Virus record (IMG/VR): IMGVR_UViG_3300027676_000045
Span: 1 to 22,317 of that record
From: a virus
Length of the DNA: 22,317 nucleotides
Strand: one strand, 5' to 3'
The notes beneath the pieces are model-generated. The model searched no databases. It was given only the letters and a program-made list of their open reading frames with translations, and was not told the DNA's origin. Positions 6,323 through 12,810 of the stretch are shown here, piece after piece. The number at the start of each line of letters is the position of its first letter. Within the stretch, counting starts at the first letter, position 1. A program made the position numbers and the translations under genes.

Positions 6323-6550
6323 CTATTTCTCAGCCTTGTTATCGTTTTGAGGCGACGGCTGATTTATCTTCTGCACACCAAAGAACCAGCGCTTCGTCCA
6401 CAGAATCAGATAGACCGTGCACATGATGAACGCGTCAGACGTGTCCTTATCCACCGGCACGCCATGCGCGTTGGAATATTTCACCAGCCAGCTCACCAGA
6501 TATATGGCGATCAGGGTGATCTCGGGATGATATCTAAGTAGCAATTGCAT
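6323..6550 (-). CDS. Small two-pass membrane protein, holin-like
   Basis: A 75-residue protein with two predicted membrane segments, about 10-26 (E-I-T-L-I-A-I-Y-L-V-S-W-L-V) and 38-58 (A-F-I-M-C-T-V-Y-L-I-L-W), and a short polar C-terminus. Size and topology fit small phage holins or pinholins, but no family motif is visible. A GGGAG ribosome binding site lies about 6 nt upstream of the ATG. It overlaps the end of the lipase-like gene by 17 bp, so it belongs to the late operon. A second holin-like protein is encoded at 9012-9203, so one of the two may be an antiholin or have another role. Confidence 0.55.
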   Translation of the reverse strand: MQLLLRYHPEITLIAIYLVSWLVKYSNAHGVPVDKDTSDAFIMCTVYLILWTKRWFFGVQKINQPSPQNDNKAEK

Positions 6551-7166
6551 TGAACTCTCCCTGAAGCGCTACCGCGACTGCCGCAAGCTGAATATGGTGC
6601 CATTTCATTGGGCCGTCCGGATCGAACCCCGCAGGTTCGCAATAGACCTGTACCGGTTCGCGAGGATGGACGTACCCCATGATCTCCGGTGGAACGTCGC
6701 ATACCGGATCTGCCCCGTTGCGGTAGGCCCGTATGGTCACGGGAGCGAGAATCTGTTTGAGCTTCGCGCCGCCAGGCCGGGGAGGTTCAAAGGCAACGAT
6801 GGCCTCCGGCTTGACGCCAAGACCGCACATCAACGCACCGAATATCAGTGCGCGCGCCGCGCCGAGGCTATGGCCGGTGACCCGAATGGGCTTCGTGAAG
6901 GGCTGGAGCGCCTTGAACACATCGCGCATGCCGGTCATGAAGCCCTGCTCGACGCCGCCAATGTCGGGTAGCGTCACCATGCGCGCCTCAAAATCTCGCC
7001 ACCAATCCAGCAGGCATTCGCTGCCGGGAAATACGATGATCTGCTCGTCGGGCGTCTCCTTAACGAACACCTTGACGCCCGAAATATCGAGCGCGCGGTC
7101 GAATATCTTGGTTTGAAAGTAGCTTGCGTAGCACAACAGGGCGCACTGGAGGTCCGAAGCGGTCAT
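6534..7166 (-). CDS. Class 3 lipase-like alpha/beta hydrolase
   Basis: A 210-residue protein of the lipase class 3 type. The nucleophile elbow GHSLGAA is at 98-104 (Ser100), I-I-V-F-P-G-S at 43-49 corresponds to the oxyanion strand, Asp153 in N-G-A-D-P-V fits the acid position and H190/H191 near the end fits the catalytic histidine. It would hydrolyse ester lipids. In a phage late operon it might attack host membrane lipids at lysis or be virion-associated; neither is shown. No signal peptide is seen. The ATG at 7166 overlaps the preceding lipoprotein stop (ATGA); the frame is open further upstream to 7424, but that extension only shadows the lipoprotein gene. Confidence 0.78.
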   Translation of the reverse strand: MTASDLQCALLCYASYFQTKIFDRALDISGVKVFVKETPDEQIIVFPGSECLLDWWRDFEARMVTLPDIGGVEQGFMTGMRDVFKALQPFTKPIRVTGHSLGAARALIFGALMCGLGVKPEAIVAFEPPRPGGAKLKQILAPVTIRAYRNGADPVCDVPPEIMGYVHPREPVQVYCEPAGFDPDGPMKWHHIQLAAVAVALQGEFNAIAT

Positions 7167-7381
7167 GGCGAATTCGCGGAAGAAAGGACGCACTCGCCGT
7201 TCGAGATCTGCTTGCCGCGCGCATCGTAGATGATGATGTTCTCCCACCGGCCGCCGTTTGCCGTGCATTTCTCTTGCGGGGTAGGGTCTGGGATGGCGCT
7301 GATGATGTCCGTCAGAGTCTGACAGCCGGCGAGCGATGCCGCGGCTGCGATCAAGAGCAGGACCTTCAACACTGCCTCCAT
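7163..7381 (-). CDS. Small lipoprotein
   Basis: A 72-residue protein with a lipoprotein signal: hydrophobic residues 4-17 and lipobox L-A-G-C at 17-20. The mature part contains two further cysteines (C39 and C64) flanking a N-G-G-R-W-E-N-I-I-I-Y-D-A-R-G-K segment, and might form one disulfide. Short late-operon lipoproteins can act as outer-membrane spanin subunits, but this one is not proline-rich like Rz1 and I see no matching embedded i-spanin frame. It overlaps the lipase-like gene by 4 bp and the DUF6527-like gene by 16 bp. Confidence 0.65.
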   Translation of the reverse strand: MEAVLKVLLLIAAAASLAGCQTLTDIISAIPDPTPQEKCTANGGRWENIIIYDARGKQISNGECVLSSANSP

Positions 7382-7635
7382 ACGCCACGCTCAAGGTAGC
7401 CATGCCAGCTATGTCCTTGACCATCCGAGATCAAGATGGACGGGCTCACCGTGATAGTGCCGTCTTCATGCTCGACAATGCTGTGCGATCCCAGATTTCC
7501 GTGGAGATCATCGCAGGCGGGAGGTAGGCAGTACCAAATGCCATCAAGGCCTTTTCCATATTCTCCTGGTTGAAGCCGAGGGAATGGATATCGCCCCTCT
7601 TCGCCCGGCCGCTCATCGACTCGTTTTCCCTGCAT
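7366..7635 (-). CDS. DUF6527-like small phage protein
   Basis: An 89-residue protein with W-Y-C-L-P-P-A-C at 34-41, H-E-D-G-T-I-T-V-S-P-S-I at 56-67 and H-S-W-H-G-Y-L-E-R-G-V-W at 75-86. The pattern of T-x-S-P-S-I followed by a histidine-containing strand and R-G-x-W resembles DUF6527 proteins of phages, whose function is unknown. The conserved Cys/His residues suggest metal binding. The start at 7635 has AAGGA about 10 nt upstream; the open frame extends to 7920 but that part is a shadow of the next gene. It is followed by the small lipoprotein gene. Confidence 0.5.
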   Translation of the reverse strand: MQGKRVDERPGEEGRYPFPRLQPGEYGKGLDGIWYCLPPACDDLHGNLGSHSIVEHEDGTITVSPSILISDGQGHSWHGYLERGVWRQC

Positions 7636-7652
7636 AACTGTTTTCCTTCCGC

Positions 7653-8432
7653 TTATGCGGCTCCCTTCAGGGGTTGCATCACCGCATTCCATTCCGGCTT
7701 CGACAGCCCGAGCGGTGTTTTCCCGGTGAACCCGTTCACCCACTCCCCGGAAACCAGCCCGTAGGCGCAATCCACGGCATTCTGGACGAAGTTCTGCGTG
7801 AGCGCATAGAGCCTGCTTTGCCCCCAGGTTTCGATATAGAGCAGGCCGTCTTTCTTGCTCCACTTGCCCCCGACAACCCAATGCAGCCCCTGAAGCTTCG
7901 CACCGGGGACGTAATCCCACACATCCGCTGGAGGAGCGTTATCCGGCGCGTTATTGTCGAAGACCTTTATTCCGAGCCCGACACCGCCGCATTCCCACAT
8001 TACGGGGAGGATATGCTCGATGGAACACTCGAAGAAGCCGTCGATCTTGCGCCTGCCGCCGAGATTCCCCACCGGAAGGCCGGTATTCATGCAGTAGGTG
8101 AGGCCTTGATTCGGGTCCGTGCCGTTATCTGTGGTGGGGTCGTCCTTATTGAAGCCGGTCGCCTCAGAGTAGGCCTGCAGGACGTTGTCCGTGGTTTCCG
8201 TAACGTCGAGATTACTCGCCTGCTTGAGCCACAGCGAGGCCTGGTGGTACATGCCAGCCCAGAAGCAGTCACCGTACTCGTTGTTCCCATACATCCCCAC
8301 CTCCAGGGGAAGGTTCGACAGCCAGTCGATCTCATCCGGGATTGCAGGCACTTCGCCACGCAGCAGCTCGCCGTATCTCCGCACGCGTTCATCGCGCACG
8401 TACGGTTTGCGGCCGAATTTAAGCGATGTCAT
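7653..8432 (-). CDS. Papain-like cysteine peptidase-fold phage protein
   Basis: A 259-residue protein of a type common in phages. M-Y-G-N-N-E-Y-G-D-C-F-W-A-G at 47-60 places a cysteine (C56) at the start of a helix as in papain-like enzymes, V-L-Q-A-Y-S-E-A-T-G-F-N at 84-95 is conserved in the group, G-L-H-W-V-V-G-G at 182-189 supplies a histidine (H184) and I-E-T-W-G at 200-204 matches the final active-site strand. It could be a peptidase or peptidoglycan amidase, but substrate is unknown. No signal peptide. ATG 8432 was chosen because it lies within the end of the preceding lipoprotein frame (14-bp overlap) and similarity starts there; the longer frame from 8483 covers that gene. Confidence 0.6.
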   Translation of the reverse strand: MTSLKFGRKPYVRDERVRRYGELLRGEVPAIPDEIDWLSNLPLEVGMYGNNEYGDCFWAGMYHQASLWLKQASNLDVTETTDNVLQAYSEATGFNKDDPTTDNGTDPNQGLTYCMNTGLPVGNLGGRRKIDGFFECSIEHILPVMWECGGVGLGIKVFDNNAPDNAPPADVWDYVPGAKLQGLHWVVGGKWSKKDGLLYIETWGQSRLYALTQNFVQNAVDCAYGLVSGEWVNGFTGKTPLGLSKPEWNAVMQPLKGAA

Positions 8433-8535
8433 GGGTAAACCGGACAATGCAGGGGGTTTGAAGATTGCTGCACTCACCCTCAATGCCGCTGCAGGCGCTC
8501 ATGGCGAGCAGGGCAATGAGGAGGAGGAAACGCAC
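8419..8535 (-). CDS. Tiny lipoprotein (38 residues)
   Basis: A frame of 38 codons starting with GTG immediately after the stop of the preceding gene. It reads V-R-F-L-L-L-I-A-L-L-A-M-S-A-C, a compact lipoprotein signal with lipobox M-S-A-C, followed by a 23-residue mature peptide containing two more cysteines (E-C-S-N and P-C-I-V). No separate ribosome binding site is evident, so translation would be coupled. Its 3' end overlaps the start of the peptidase-like gene, so it fills what would otherwise be an unusual gap. Possible spanin-type or entry-exclusion role is only inference. Confidence 0.5.
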   Translation of the reverse strand: MRFLLLIALLAMSACSGIEGECSNLQTPCIVRFTHDIA

Positions 8536-8841
8536 TTAGGCTTTGGATGCCGGTGCCGGAAACTGCGCCTGAACCTTCGCGATGATGTCCGCCAGGAGGC
8601 TGGAGATTCCCGAGGAGGTTGCCTGAATCGCCGCGCCTTCTGCCAGCGGCAGCAGAGCGGGAAGCTGTGCTTCCATCGTGAGGAGCTGTCCCATCGCTTG
8701 AGCGAGTTCCATCTGCGCTTCCATGGGATTCGGATTCGCAGTGATCGCATCGAAGTCGCCTTTGAGCGTCGAGAGGTCGGTGATAAGTACCTGAGCGGCG
8801 GTGGCCTCAAGCGTTGAGAGAATGTTGGCTGGCGTACCCAT
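8536..8841 (-). CDS. Helical hypothetical protein
   Basis: A 101-residue protein that is almost entirely helix-forming (A, L, M, E, Q rich) with no signal peptide or membrane segment and no motif I recognise. AAGGAG lies 6 nt upstream of the ATG, a strong site, and 51 bp separate it from the previous lipoprotein. The amphipathic helices (M-E-A-Q-M-E-L-A-Q-A-M, I-S-S-L-L-A-D-I-I-A-K-V) suggest a small bundle or oligomer. It could be a regulator of lysis or a structural accessory. Confidence 0.6.
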   Translation of the reverse strand: MGTPANILSTLEATAAQVLITDLSTLKGDFDAITANPNPMEAQMELAQAMGQLLTMEAQLPALLPLAEGAAIQATSSGISSLLADIIAKVQAQFPAPASKA

Positions 8842-8892
8842 AGAAAACTCCTTTGGTTGGTGATTGAACCCGTGCGAAATGCGCGGGCGGGA

Positions 8893-9012
8893 TTAGCAAT
8901 TGGCGGGCTCCGAGCAGCTCACATGGTTCGCATGGAACGTCATCCAAGCCTGGTCGAAGTCGGTGTCCTTGCACCCGCAAAGAAGCAGGAGAAGAAGCAC
9001 GGCGGGGCGCAT
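8893..9012 (-). CDS. Tiny lipoprotein (39 residues)
   Basis: A 39-codon frame whose ATG shares one base with the stop of the holin-like gene (TGATG). It reads M-R-P-A-V-L-L-L-L-L-L-C-G-C, with lipobox L-C-G-C (modified cysteine at 14), then 25 residues including two more cysteines near the end. Position directly after a holin-like gene is where spanin outer-membrane subunits are often found. The mature part is short, like Rz1, but not proline-rich. Confidence 0.55.
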   Translation of the reverse strand: MRPAVLLLLLLCGCKDTDFDQAWMTFHANHVSCSEPANC

Positions 9013-9203
9013 CAGCGTCGACGCAGCGGTTTGGGGCGGCGGTGCGCCAGCTTGTACATGACCGCAAGCGATAGCGGCAGCGAAACGGCAACGGCGACCG
9101 AGAGGGCATCGAAGCCGAAGCCCATGATAGCGTTGCTGCCCGTGACGATGAGAATGACAAGGACGGAAAGCGCCACCAGGGAGTTGAACCAGTCCTTCAG
9201 CAT
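9012..9203 (-). CDS. Holin-like membrane protein
   Basis: A 63-residue protein with two membrane segments (about 9-26, S-L-V-A-L-S-V-L-V-I-L-I-V, and 33-50, A-L-S-V-A-V-A-V-S-L-P-L-S-L), a glycine-rich turn between them and a strongly basic C-terminus (H-R-R-P-K-P-L-R-R-R). This is the size, topology and charge of small phage holins. AGGAG lies 8 nt upstream and its first bases overlap the stop of the preceding gene. A lipoprotein gene follows with a one-base overlap, supporting a lysis cassette. No named holin family is assigned. Confidence 0.6.
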   Translation of the reverse strand: MLKDWFNSLVALSVLVILIVTGSNAIMGFGFDALSVAVAVSLPLSLAVMYKLAHRRPKPLRRR

Positions 9204-9213
9204 CGAAAGTCTC

Positions 9214-9564
9214 CTACATGTAATTGGCCGCCAGAACTTCCAGCTTGAAGGTCTCCGTCAACGTTCTACCGCCTGTTGTGGTTATCGTGTTCGTCACATC
9301 GTAGAAGAGCGCAGCGGTACCGCCGGAGATCCATGCGGTCGTACCCTGGGATGTGAAGCTGCTGGTCGTAATGGTTGGGCCTGCGGGGGAAATCGACCAG
9401 GAACTCGTCGCTATGGTGTCCGTGCCGAGATCGGTTGCCCAAGTGATGGAATAGTCCTTGTTCTCGATGGGCGTCTTCGTGGCGATAACCGTCGCCTGGG
9501 CCGTAAGCGCGATACAAACGAGCGCAGCGGCCAGAAACCGGCTTATATTCCTGGTCAGCATCAT
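9214..9564 (-). CDS. Phage fibre-tail adaptor-like domain with a signal peptide
   Basis: A 116-residue protein. Residues 1-24 are a Sec signal (S-R-F-L-A-A-A-L-V-C-I-A-L-T-A-Q-A). The remaining part matches the small beta domain often annotated as phage fibre-tail adaptor: D-Y-S-I-T-W-A-T-D-L-G-T-D-T-I-A-T-S-S-W at about 37-56, A-W-I-S-G-G-T-A-A-L-F-Y-D-V-T-N-T-I-T-T, G-G-R-T-L-T-E-T-F. In the relatives I know this domain is cytoplasmically made and lacks a signal, so its presence here is odd. It overlaps the preceding gene as ATGA. Confidence 0.65.
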   Translation of the reverse strand: MMLTRNISRFLAAALVCIALTAQATVIATKTPIENKDYSITWATDLGTDTIATSSWSISPAGPTITTSSFTSQGTTAWISGGTAALFYDVTNTITTTGGRTLTETFKLEVLAANYM

Positions 9565-9794
9565 GAGAATGTCCTGTTGTTTGGCGGCGCGACGAAGTTA
9601 CGGTTGTCTGTGGCCGTCAATCCGCGATTATTCGCAGGGGCCGTGAAATTCCTGTTATCCGACGGGCTGAACGAGCGGTTTTGCTCGCCAGGCGTGAAAC
9701 TGCGTCCCGAAGGCACAGGAGCGCCCGAAGGGTTGCCTATGACACCAAGCACGAACTGACCCAGAGATCCAATGCCGAGGCAACCGGAGAACAT
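9561..9794 (-). CDS. Short R-x-F repeat protein of the tail region
   Basis: A 77-residue protein. Residues 1-20 are hydrophobic (M-F-S-G-C-L-G-I-G-S-L-G-Q-F-V-L-G-V-I-G), possibly a membrane anchor. From 31 to the end it consists of repeats beginning R-S-F, R-S-F, R-N-F, R-G-L, R-N-F and R-T-F, with periods alternating 9, 8, 9, 8 and 9 residues. Similar R-x-F/L repeat proteins are usual neighbours of the fibre-tail adaptor gene in phages, and here too the next gene encodes that domain. A TTG at 9803 that overlaps the preceding stop is an alternative start; neither has a clear ribosome binding site. Confidence 0.55.
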   Translation of the reverse strand: MFSGCLGIGSLGQFVLGVIGNPSGAPVPSGRSFTPGEQNRSFSPSDNRNFTAPANNRGLTATDNRNFVAPPNNRTFS

Positions 9795-9799
9795 GATTA

Positions 9800-10366
9800 T
9801 CAATACTGCTGGATTAGCGGTGCGATTGTATAAGTGCAGGTCGCTGTCGGGAAATCCGTACCGGTGCAGCTTTGGTTGGAGTTTCCGAGCGGGTTATCTG
9901 TCCCGATATAAAGCGAATCGCCGGGGCTCAAGACAAAATAACGCTGCGTATTCTCGTCCACTATCCAACCGGGATCGACCACCGCATTGTCACTACTGCT
10001 ATTTGAGTGCTGTAAGAGATCGATCGACGCAAAGTTTCCATTCCCTACCGTCCCGTTAGGAACCCCTGAGACGAGAAATAACAGCGGGCTTCCGCTGGGA
10101 TGCTGGATGTACATTAATATGCGGGGCGCAAAGGATTCAATGTTGGAATTCGCAAGTATCACCGCTTGCACCTTGGCCCCCTTTCCGCTTGAGGAAGAGG
10201 TATAAACAAGCTGTGGCGTGACGCCAGAACCGCTGCTATTCGCGGAGAGAGCGAAGATCGGGTTATAACATGTCGCGTTTCCGCCACAAGGAGCAGAAGC
10301 AATGGCCATATCGATATATAACACGGCCAAGATGACTGCCAGGAGATAGCCCAGAAGTTTACGCAT
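9800..10366 (-). CDS. Exported fibre/cell-surface-like protein
   Basis: A 188-residue protein with a signal peptide (M-R-K-L-L-G-Y-L-L-A-V-I-L-A-V-L-Y, cleavage near I-A-S). The predicted mature part has four cysteines, two close to the N-terminus (P-C-G-G-N-A-T-C) and two near the end, and is rich in Ser/Asn/Gly with beta-type alternation; F-V-L-S-P-G-D-S-L-Y-I-G-T resembles repeats in phage tail proteins that bind surfaces. No family is assigned. The ATG at 10366 was chosen for the AAAGG site upstream and the signal peptide; it lies 10 bp after the GH16-like gene. Confidence 0.6.
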   Translation of the reverse strand: MRKLLGYLLAVILAVLYIDMAIASAPCGGNATCYNPIFALSANSSGSGVTPQLVYTSSSSGKGAKVQAVILANSNIESFAPRILMYIQHPSGSPLLFLVSGVPNGTVGNGNFASIDLLQHSNSSSDNAVVDPGWIVDENTQRYFVLSPGDSLYIGTDNPLGNSNQSCTGTDFPTATCTYTIAPLIQQY

Positions 10367-10376
10367 AAAGACCTTT

Positions 10377-11357
10377 CTAATTGTGCAGGTTGCCTGCTGA
10401 AGACGCCTGCCAGACCGCCACCGATTTAACGATAAGCGGATTCCCGCCACCCCCGAGGATCAGGACCAGATGTTGCTGGTCAATGATGCCGAACGTCCAG
10501 GGCGTGGTGAGCGAGGGAGGTGGGCTCTGGTTCGTGAATTGAGAATAGTAAATCGTCGGGAGAACCTGGATATCGTCAAAGTAGAACGCGATCGATCCGT
10601 TGGCGCTTCCGGTGGCCGGCACCCAGAGCATCCCGTACCTGTGATTCAGCGTATAATCCGTGCCGATAGGGATGTTAGTGATGTTCGCGTTGTTTAGTGG
10701 GGCATAGTTGTTTGAGTTAATTGCGCAGAACCCCGGCGGGCAGCTGCTGTCATAGATTCCGTACCAGTCATGAAGCGTCGAGTCGTAAGCGTAGCTCGAA
10801 ACCGGCTGCAAGAATTCAAAAATGTCGTTTTCGATGAAATGGTAGTATCCCGTTGTCTGTCCAGCCCATTGCTGGCCGCTTAAGTTCGCCAGGTGTTCAA
10901 CCGCCATCGTCCACCAGGCGGGCCATTCGGTTGACGAAGGATAAGGAGGAAACGCGGCTCCGATGGGGTTAAAGGAAAAGGTCGCCTCGATATAGGCACC
11001 CCCACCGAAGGCCGTACCCACGTAATACGGGGCATCTGAGATAACCGCAGCGGAGGCGATATTGCCGTTTCCGGGACCGCTGCCTACAGTGATCGTCCCG
11101 TTGCTGTTGACCTCGGTACCGTTGAGAGCGGGAGTTGCCCCAAAGAAGTTCCAGACATACCACTTGTACCCGGATGAATAGGTCATCCCCAAATCGACAT
11201 TCGAGGATGAAAAGTTTGAGGCGTTGGAAAACGTCTCAGTCAAATACCCAGCCGCACGGGCCGCTGGAGGAATCGGAGATCCGCCAACGCGCCGGAATGC
11301 CTGGACCGGGTGAACTAGAGCAAGAACAAGGAAAACGGCGAGTAGAAACCTTCTCAT
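10377..11357 (-). CDS. Secreted GH16-like polysaccharide-active protein
   Basis: A 326-residue protein with a signal peptide (1-20, cleavage at V-Q-A) and a concanavalin-like glycosidase pattern. F-G-G-G-A-Y-I-E-A-T-F-S-F at 117-129 and E-W-P-A-W-W-T-M at 144-151 correspond to the first conserved strands, E-N-D-I-F-E at 176-181 is the GH16 catalytic ExDxxE motif (E176, D178, E181), and H-R-Y-G-M-L-W at 239-245 with A-F-Y-F-D-D at 257-262 match the strands that follow in GH16 enzymes. It would cleave or bind a beta-glucan-, galactan- or capsule-type polymer. One cysteine pair (S-C-P-P-G-F-C) is present. The gene overlaps the previous one as ATGA. A tail depolymerase with a signal peptide would be unusual. 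Confidence 0.65.
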   Translation of the reverse strand: MRRFLLAVFLVLALVHPVQAFRRVGGSPIPPAARAAGYLTETFSNASNFSSSNVDLGMTYSSGYKWYVWNFFGATPALNGTEVNSNGTITVGSGPGNGNIASAAVISDAPYYVGTAFGGGAYIEATFSFNPIGAAFPPYPSSTEWPAWWTMAVEHLANLSGQQWAGQTTGYYHFIENDIFEFLQPVSSYAYDSTLHDWYGIYDSSCPPGFCAINSNNYAPLNNANITNIPIGTDYTLNHRYGMLWVPATGSANGSIAFYFDDIQVLPTIYYSQFTNQSPPPSLTTPWTFGIIDQQHLVLILGGGGNPLIVKSVAVWQASSAGNLHN

Positions 11358-12178
11358 TGACCACTCACGTAAAAATTCCCAGCACCATCCGTAGTAATCG
11401 TTGCGTCACCCGCTCCTTGGGCAACCGTTGCGGTCGTTCCAGAGCTTCCATTCTTGTAGACCGTGTCGGAGCATCCGGAGCCGACAGCGAGTGTTGCTGT
11501 TCCGCTCACCGAGAATACCTTTATCAGGCCGTTGGGGCTCAAGGTATTGCTGCAGGGCAGTGTAATGGTTTCCGACCCTGCACTTAGGTAAAACTGAGTC
11601 TGAGACGCAAAATCCTGCTGCGTGACATTCATGGCTCCCGTCACCTTCTTGGAGACGGAAAACGGAGCCGAATAGATGAACTCGCTTCCGTCGTAGAGAA
11701 CAACAGCGGGGCCGGGAACTATCTCTCCGCCAACGAGAGATAGTACATCGCCATAACCATCCAGTATCTTTAGTGATTTTGGCGATAGGCTGCCTATCTG
11801 GAGGTTGGCGGCAGAGGGATTGGTTTGATTGAAAGTGATGTTGTAAATCTGCCCGGCCTGCAGGATTGACGGCAGAGGGTTAACGCCGCCGGGCGCTGTA
11901 TATTGCCCGGAGGTATACGTCGTTGTTCCAGTTGCATAGACGGCATTGGAAACCTGCGCGTTTATGGAATTCCTGATGACGCCGACCGAGGGCGCATCGC
12001 TGTCAATACTGAAGGTCCCCTGAGAGGGATTGTAGTTAACCAAATCTCCCGTGGGAGTCACCGCGGCGCACTTGCCATGATTGTTTATCTGAAGCTGGCC
12101 GTTCGTGCCACAGGGTGGGTTATAAGCAGCCGCCAGGCAGGGCACCAGCACGGCGGCGAATGCGAGCAGTGTCTTCAT
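11354..12178 (-). CDS. Exported tail-fibre-like protein
   Basis: A 274-residue protein with a signal peptide (M-K-T-L-L-A-F-A-A-V-L-V-P-C-L-A-A-A). The mature part has four cysteines (P-P-C-G, G-K-C-A, L-P-C-S, S-G-C-S-D) and a beta-rich composition. The segments L-Q-I-N-N-H-G-K near the start and the closing V-A-Q-G-A-G-D-A-T-I-T-T-D-G-A-G-N-F are typical of phage fibre and neck domains. Its ATG shares one base with the preceding stop (TGATG) and its stop overlaps the GH16-like gene. No enzymatic motif is seen. The frame extends to 12211 but the signal peptide begins at the chosen ATG. Confidence 0.65.
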   Translation of the reverse strand: MKTLLAFAAVLVPCLAAAYNPPCGTNGQLQINNHGKCAAVTPTGDLVNYNPSQGTFSIDSDAPSVGVIRNSINAQVSNAVYATGTTTYTSGQYTAPGGVNPLPSILQAGQIYNITFNQTNPSAANLQIGSLSPKSLKILDGYGDVLSLVGGEIVPGPAVVLYDGSEFIYSAPFSVSKKVTGAMNVTQQDFASQTQFYLSAGSETITLPCSNTLSPNGLIKVFSVSGTATLAVGSGCSDTVYKNGSSGTTATVAQGAGDATITTDGAGNFYVSGQ

Positions 12179-12780
12179 CACTCTATCCACAGGTTTGTCC
12201 CATCCGACCAAAAGCTAACGGTCTGGCCATCCTCGTTTAATTGGTACTGCGAATCGTTGTCGATCAACCCAGAAGCTGGCGCGAGGATAACCGCATGGCC
12301 CTCGCAGATGTAAGCCGCGTCCTTAAGAGAGTAGGACAGCCCGGGAACAAGCGCAGTCGGGTCAATCGAAATCGTGCAGGCTCCGGAAGTCTCCTGATTG
12401 AGCGCAATCTTTTTTACCGTGGCGCTAGGCCAGGAGAAGTTGCCATTTGCTTTCCAGACCATGCCATTTGGCCAGATCTCTTCCATCAATTGAGCGGTCA
12501 CGACCTGCGCGACGGAAGCACCGGCCACGTGCGCCACGGCGGTAGTTCCTTCGATACCCCTCTGAATGGTAAACGTCGCACCGCTTGTCGCGGTAACGAG
12601 TACAAGCTCGGTTGGGGACTGGGGCGTATCCTGGATGGCCATGCGGAATTGCTGGCCGGCCGAAAGAACGCTGAAATTTGCAGGGTTATTTATTGTGCAG
12701 GAGGTTGCAGTCGATGAGATGGCGGCGTTGAGCGTCGCGGGAGGCCCAACAGCATTTTGAAACTGCTCTGAATTTGCCAT
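12178..12780 (-). CDS. Phage tail-fibre/baseplate protein (no signal peptide)
   Basis: A 200-residue protein. The first half matches a common phage tail domain: A-T-S-C-T-I-N-N-P-A-N-F, then G-A-T-F-T-I-Q-R-G-I-E-G-T-T-A-V-A-H at about 68-85 and the alanine/valine helix V-A-Q-V-V-T-A-Q-L-M. The C-terminal half is a beta domain ending in V-S-F-W-S-D-G-T-N-L-W-I-E, a usual fibre ending. Unlike its neighbours it has no signal peptide. No good ribosome binding site is visible before the ATG, so translation may depend on read-through from the gene 30 bp upstream. Confidence 0.7.
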   Translation of the reverse strand: MANSEQFQNAVGPPATLNAAISSTATSCTINNPANFSVLSAGQQFRMAIQDTPQSPTELVLVTATSGATFTIQRGIEGTTAVAHVAGASVAQVVTAQLMEEIWPNGMVWKANGNFSWPSATVKKIALNQETSGACTISIDPTALVPGLSYSLKDAAYICEGHAVILAPASGLIDNDSQYQLNEDGQTVSFWSDGTNLWIE

Positions 12781-12810
12781 GGCTCATGCTTGGTCTATTC
12801 TGGGTGGGCG

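Noticed and set aside
7674-8438. Rightward open frame of 254 codons
   Set aside because: Fully antisense to the papain-like gene, whose conserved motifs are clear on the minus strand.
8869-8887. Imperfect hairpin CCCGTGC / GCGCGGG as a possible terminator between late genes
   Set aside because: The stem contains a mismatch on the leftward RNA and there is no T-tract, so termination within the operon is not supported.
8857-9759. Rightward open frame of 300 codons
   Set aside because: It runs opposite four to five well-supported small leftward genes with ribosome binding sites and start/stop couplings; its composition is that of a shadow frame.
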